From assembly GCF_018362995.1 (NCBI RefSeq), contig NZ_CP074372.1, positions 868,001 through 932,000 of the forward strand: 64,000 bases of DNA. Reading direction: 5' to 3'. The DNA comes from Chryseobacterium indologenes. GTDB taxonomy: Bacteria > Bacteroidota > Bacteroidia > Flavobacteriales > Weeksellaceae. Both the position numbers and the translations under genes were made by a program. Positions 60,928-64,000 of this stretch are shown here, in pieces; the first letter of the stretch is position 1; every line of letters starts with the position of its first letter. The notes beneath the pieces were generated by a model. The model worked only from the letters and a program-made list of their open reading frames with translations. It was not told where the DNA came from and made no database searches.

Positions 60928-62316
60928 ATGAACAACAGTAAAAAGACACTTTTTGATAAAGTATGGGACGCTCACGTGGTAGAAACCATTCCTGACGGAC
61001 CTCAGATTATTTATATAGACAAACATCTTATCCATGAGGTAACCAGTCCTCAGGCTTTTGCAGAACTTGAATCCAGAAATCTGGAAATTTTCAGACCGGA
61101 ACAGATTGTAGCAACAGCTGATCATAATGTGCCCACTCTGAACCAGGAACAGCCTATCAGGGATGAACTTTCAAGAAACCAAGTAGAACAGCTAACGGAA
61201 AACTGTAAGAAAAACAATATCGAACTTTTCGGATTGGGACACCAATATCAGGGAATCGTTCATATCATCGCTCCTGAATTAGGAATTACCCAGCCGGGAA
61301 TGAGTATTGTTTGTGGAGACAGTCATACGTCTACCCATGGCGCATTTGGATCTATTGCTTTTGGAATCGGAACCAGTCAGGTGGCACAGGTATTTGCCAG
61401 CCAATGTCTGTTATTGAATAAACCAAAATCAATGAGAATTACAGTCAATGGTACACTGAACGAAAATGTTCAGCCCAAAGATGTGATTCTTTATATCATT
61501 TCAAAAATAGGAACTGATGGAGGAACAGGATATTTCTGTGAGTATGCAGGCAATGTATTTGAAGAAATGTCTATGGAAGGAAGAATGACAGTCTGCAATA
61601 TGAGCATTGAAATGGGTGCCAGAGGCGGAATGATTGCTCCCGATGAAACGACTTTTGAATATGTTCAGGGAAGAAAATTTGCCCCGCAAGGAGAAGAATG
61701 GGAAGAGAAAGTAGAGTATTGGAAGACTTTGAAAACAGATGAAGGAGCTGTTTTTGATAAAGAACTCAGTTTTGATGCTTCTGATATCTACCCAATGATT
61801 ACTTACGGTACCAACCCTGGAATGGGTATTTCAATCCGTGAGGTGATTCCGGCTCCGCAGAACGAATCGGAGGAGAAAGCATTACAATATATGGGATTGG
61901 AAGCCGGACAGACCGTTAACAGCATCAAAGTTAATTATGTTTTCATAGGAAGCTGTACCAATGCAAGAATAGAGGATTTCCGTTCTGCAGCTCAGTATAT
62001 TAAAGGGAAAAGCAAATCCGAAGCTGTAAAAGCTCTGATTGTTCCCGGATCTCAACAGGTAGTTAAACAGATTTATGAGGAAGGTCTGGATAAAATATTC
62101 AATGATGCAGGATTTCAGATCCGTCAGCCGGGATGCTCAGCGTGTCTGGCGATGAATGATGATAAAATTCCTGAAGGTGAATATTGTGTTTCCACTTCCA
62201 ACAGAAACTTTGAAGGCAGACAGGGACAAGGTTCAAGAACGATTCTTGCCAGCCCGCTTACAGCAGCAAAAGCAGCAATAGAAGGCAAAATTTCAGCCCT
62301 TGAAAGTTTAAACTAA
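60928..62316 (+). CDS. leuC: 3-isopropylmalate dehydratase large subunit
   Basis: 462 residues from ATG 60928; an in-frame TTG at 60901 adds nine residues unlike the family. Aconitase fold with [55 protein letters not shown], the iron-sulfur cysteines in [16 protein letters not shown] and [15 protein letters not shown], and [16 protein letters not shown]. It isomerises 2- to 3-isopropylmalate with LeuD. 29 bases after leuA, 15 before leuD. Confidence 0.95.
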   Translation: MNNSKKTLFDKVWDAHVVETIPDGPQIIYIDKHLIHEVTSPQAFAELESRNLEIFRPEQIVATADHNVPTLNQEQPIRDELSRNQVEQLTENCKKNNIELFGLGHQYQGIVHIIAPELGITQPGMSIVCGDSHTSTHGAFGSIAFGIGTSQVAQVFASQCLLLNKPKSMRITVNGTLNENVQPKDVILYIISKIGTDGGTGYFCEYAGNVFEEMSMEGRMTVCNMSIEMGARGGMIAPDETTFEYVQGRKFAPQGEEWEEKVEYWKTLKTDEGAVFDKELSFDASDIYPMITYGTNPGMGISIREVIPAPQNESEEKALQYMGLEAGQTVNSIKVNYVFIGSCTNARIEDFRSAAQYIKGKSKSEAVKALIVPGSQQVVKQIYEEGLDKIFNDAGFQIRQPGCSACLAMNDDKIPEGEYCVSTSNRNFEGRQGQGSRTILASPLTAAKAAIEGKISALESLN

Positions 62317-62331
62317 ACAGATTAACAGTAC

Positions 62332-62940
62332 ATGCAAAAATTAGTAGTTTTAAAATCCCGTGCAGTTCCATTGCCGGCAGAAAATATAGATACAGACCAG
62401 ATTATTCCGGCAAGATTCCTGAAAAGTATAGACAGAAAAGGCTTTGGGGAAAACCTGTTCAGAGACTGGAGATTCAATATTCATACAGGAGAACCCAATC
62501 CTGATTTTGTTTTAAATAATCCTAAATTCAGTGGTGAAATTTTGGTTGCAGGAAACAATTTCGGTTGTGGAAGTAGCCGTGAACACGCAGCCTGGTCACT
62601 GACAGATTATGGATTTAAAGTAATTATTTCCAGTTATTTCGCTGATATTTTCAAAGGAAATGCATTAAATAACGGACTTCTTCCGGTAAAAGTTTCTGAA
62701 GAATTTTTAAAAGAAATTTTAGAAGGAATTAATGAAAATCCAGACAATGAGATCGCGATTGATGTTGAATTACAATCCGTAAGCTTTAAAGATACAACGG
62801 AGACTTTTGAGATTGATTCCTATAAAAAGATATGTCTGTTGAATGGTTATGATGACATTGATTTTTTAATCAGCAGAAAACAGACGATCACAAATTTTGA
62901 ACTAAAGACACAAAAAACAAATGAGCAACAATTATTTTAA
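62332..62940 (+). CDS. leuD: 3-isopropylmalate dehydratase small subunit
   Basis: 202 residues, normal LeuD length. Seen are [66 protein letters not shown] in consecutive parts, and a terminal subdomain. It forms the swivelling domain that completes the LeuC active site. Its 3' end overlaps the leuB start by 20 bases, a different reading frame, suggesting coupled translation. Confidence 0.94.
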   Translation: MQKLVVLKSRAVPLPAENIDTDQIIPARFLKSIDRKGFGENLFRDWRFNIHTGEPNPDFVLNNPKFSGEILVAGNNFGCGSSREHAAWSLTDYGFKVIISSYFADIFKGNALNNGLLPVKVSEEFLKEILEGINENPDNEIAIDVELQSVSFKDTTETFEIDSYKKICLLNGYDDIDFLISRKQTITNFELKTQKTNEQQLF

Positions 62941-64000
62941 AATCGCGGTTCTTCCCGGAGACGGGATTGGCCCGGAAATCATCAGTGAAAGCATTAAGAT
63001 ATTAGATGTTATTGCTGAAGCTTTTCAATGCAAATTCCATTTTGACTATGGATTAATCGGGGCAGAAGCTATTTTCAAGACAGGAAATCCTTTGCCTGAA
63101 GAAACATTAAAGATCTGTAAAGAATCTGATGCCGTACTTTTCGGAGCCATTGGTGATCCGGTTTTTGATAATAATCCTGAGGCGAAAGTAAGACCGGAAC
63201 AAGGCTTACTGAAACTCCGCAAAGAACTGGGTTTATTCGCCAATATCCGTCCTTTGAAAACATATCCGTCCCTGATTGACAAGAGTCCGCTTAAAAGAGA
63301 AATTATTGATGGGGCTGATATTCAGATTTTCAGAGAGTTGGTAAGCGGAATATATTTTGGCGAAAAATTTACAGATTCCGAAGGAGAGTATGCTTATGAT
63401 GTCTGCAAATACAGCCGTGAAGATATTATTCCAATTGCGCATATGGCATTTCAGGAAGCTCAGAAAAGAAAGAAAAAGCTTACCCTTATTGATAAAGCCA
63501 ATGTTCTTGACACTTCAAGATTATGGAGAAAAACATGTCAGGAAATTGCACCGGAATATCCTGATGTACAGCTTGATTATATGTTTGTAGACAATGCCGC
63601 CATGCAGCTGATCCTTAATCCTAAACATTTTGATGTTATTTTGACGGAAAATATGTTTGGAGATATTATTTCAGATGAAGCCAGTGTGATTGGTGGTTCC
63701 ATCGGACTGCTTCCGTCTGCTTCGGTAGGAGAGAAGAATGCTTTATTTGAGCCTATCCATGGATCTTACCCGCAGGCCAAAGGAAAAGGTATTGCAAATC
63801 CTGTGGCTTCTATTTTAAGTGTTGCTATGATGCTGGATCATCTTAATTTACATGCTGCTGCTGAGAAATTAAGACAATCTGTAGAACATGCTATTGAGAA
63901 CAAATATGTTACTATTGATCTTAATACCAAGCAATATTACTCAACAAGTGAAGTGGGAAGCTTTATTGCAGACCATATCAGATATTCCGAAAAATTGTAT
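62921..64000 (+). CDS. leuB: 3-isopropylmalate dehydrogenase (3' end cut by the window edge)
   Basis: ATG 62921 to the right edge without a stop, 360 codons visible, which is close to the full length. Motifs are [63 protein letters not shown]-type [24 protein letters not shown] and [19 protein letters not shown] for NAD binding. It oxidatively decarboxylates 3-isopropylmalate. Overlaps leuD by 20 bases. Last of the four leu genes seen; ilv genes might follow beyond the window. Confidence 0.95.
   Translation, partial: MSNNYFKIAVLPGDGIGPEIISESIKILDVIAEAFQCKFHFDYGLIGAEAIFKTGNPLPEETLKICKESDAVLFGAIGDPVFDNNPEAKVRPEQGLLKLRKELGLFANIRPLKTYPSLIDKSPLKREIIDGADIQIFRELVSGIYFGEKFTDSEGEYAYDVCKYSREDIIPIAHMAFQEAQKRKKKLTLIDKANVLDTSRLWRKTCQEIAPEYPDVQLDYMFVDNAAMQLILNPKHFDVILTENMFGDIISDEASVIGGSIGLLPSASVGEKNALFEPIHGSYPQAKGKGIANPVASILSVAMMLDHLNLHAAAEKLRQSVEHAIENKYVTIDLNTKQYYSTSEVGSFIADHIRYSEKLY

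Overview
The window looks like a chromosomal segment of a Flavobacteriia member, most probably Chryseobacterium or a close relative. The grounds are low G+C, near absence of Shine-Dalgarno sites, promoters with the Bacteroidota -7 box TAnnTTTG, proteins with type IX secretion C-terminal domains, and characteristic families (thrS-infC with a non-ATG infC start, short LeuA, bifunctional HisB and HisIE, Reg_prop sensor kinases). No tRNA, rRNA, CRISPR array, transposase or integrase was seen.

Layout. 0-8.1 kb: the end of a molybdopterin oxidoreductase (FdhF/YdeP type), a small exported SUOX-like protein, a bestrophin and a DUF488 protein run rightward. They face a leftward molybdenum cofactor operon (moaA-moeA-moaC-mobA-moeB). 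8.2-18.8 kb: a leftward stress-type region with a five-gene bicupin/DUF1275/peroxiredoxin/DsbA/haloperoxidase operon, an SRPBCC-like gene, a hybrid kinase-OYE-monooxygenase operon, a LytTR regulator and a Dps-hydrolase pair. Three promoters here carry the same direct-repeat operator at identical spacing. 19-28.3 kb: a TPR-Arr rifamycin ADP-ribosyltransferase, a Reg_prop kinase with its LuxR-type regulator, two exported stalk-like proteins, a lipoprotein and hypothetical genes. 28.4-34.8 kb: NlpC/P60 lipoprotein, a methyltransferase-like membrane protein, dapD, and a glycan cluster (GT87, GT2, polysaccharide deacetylase, GT4).

34.8-42.4 kb: the complete his operon, hisG-D-C-B-H-A-F-IE. It starts with a 16-residue His-rich leader peptide and a transcription attenuator, and is interrupted by two palindromic interspersed repeats. 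42.4-46.2 kb: three tandem secreted M28 metallopeptidases. 46.6-56.5 kb: the thrS-infC-rpmI-rplT translation set. Here infC and rpmI are about 6.6 kb apart, separated by a TPR-kinase/LuxR two-component system, three exported hypothetical proteins, a small membrane protein, a frameshifted Sel1-like remnant and a short ORF. 56.9-64 kb: an M19 dipeptidase, a large helical hypothetical protein and the leuA-leuC-leuD-leuB operon, with leuB running off the right edge.

The strongest regulatory observations are the shared three-promoter operator (11.9, 12.6 and 18.9 kb) and the histidine attenuator (34.77-34.94 kb). Everything was read by eye without database searches. Family names rest on recognised motifs, and regulator assignments are inference.
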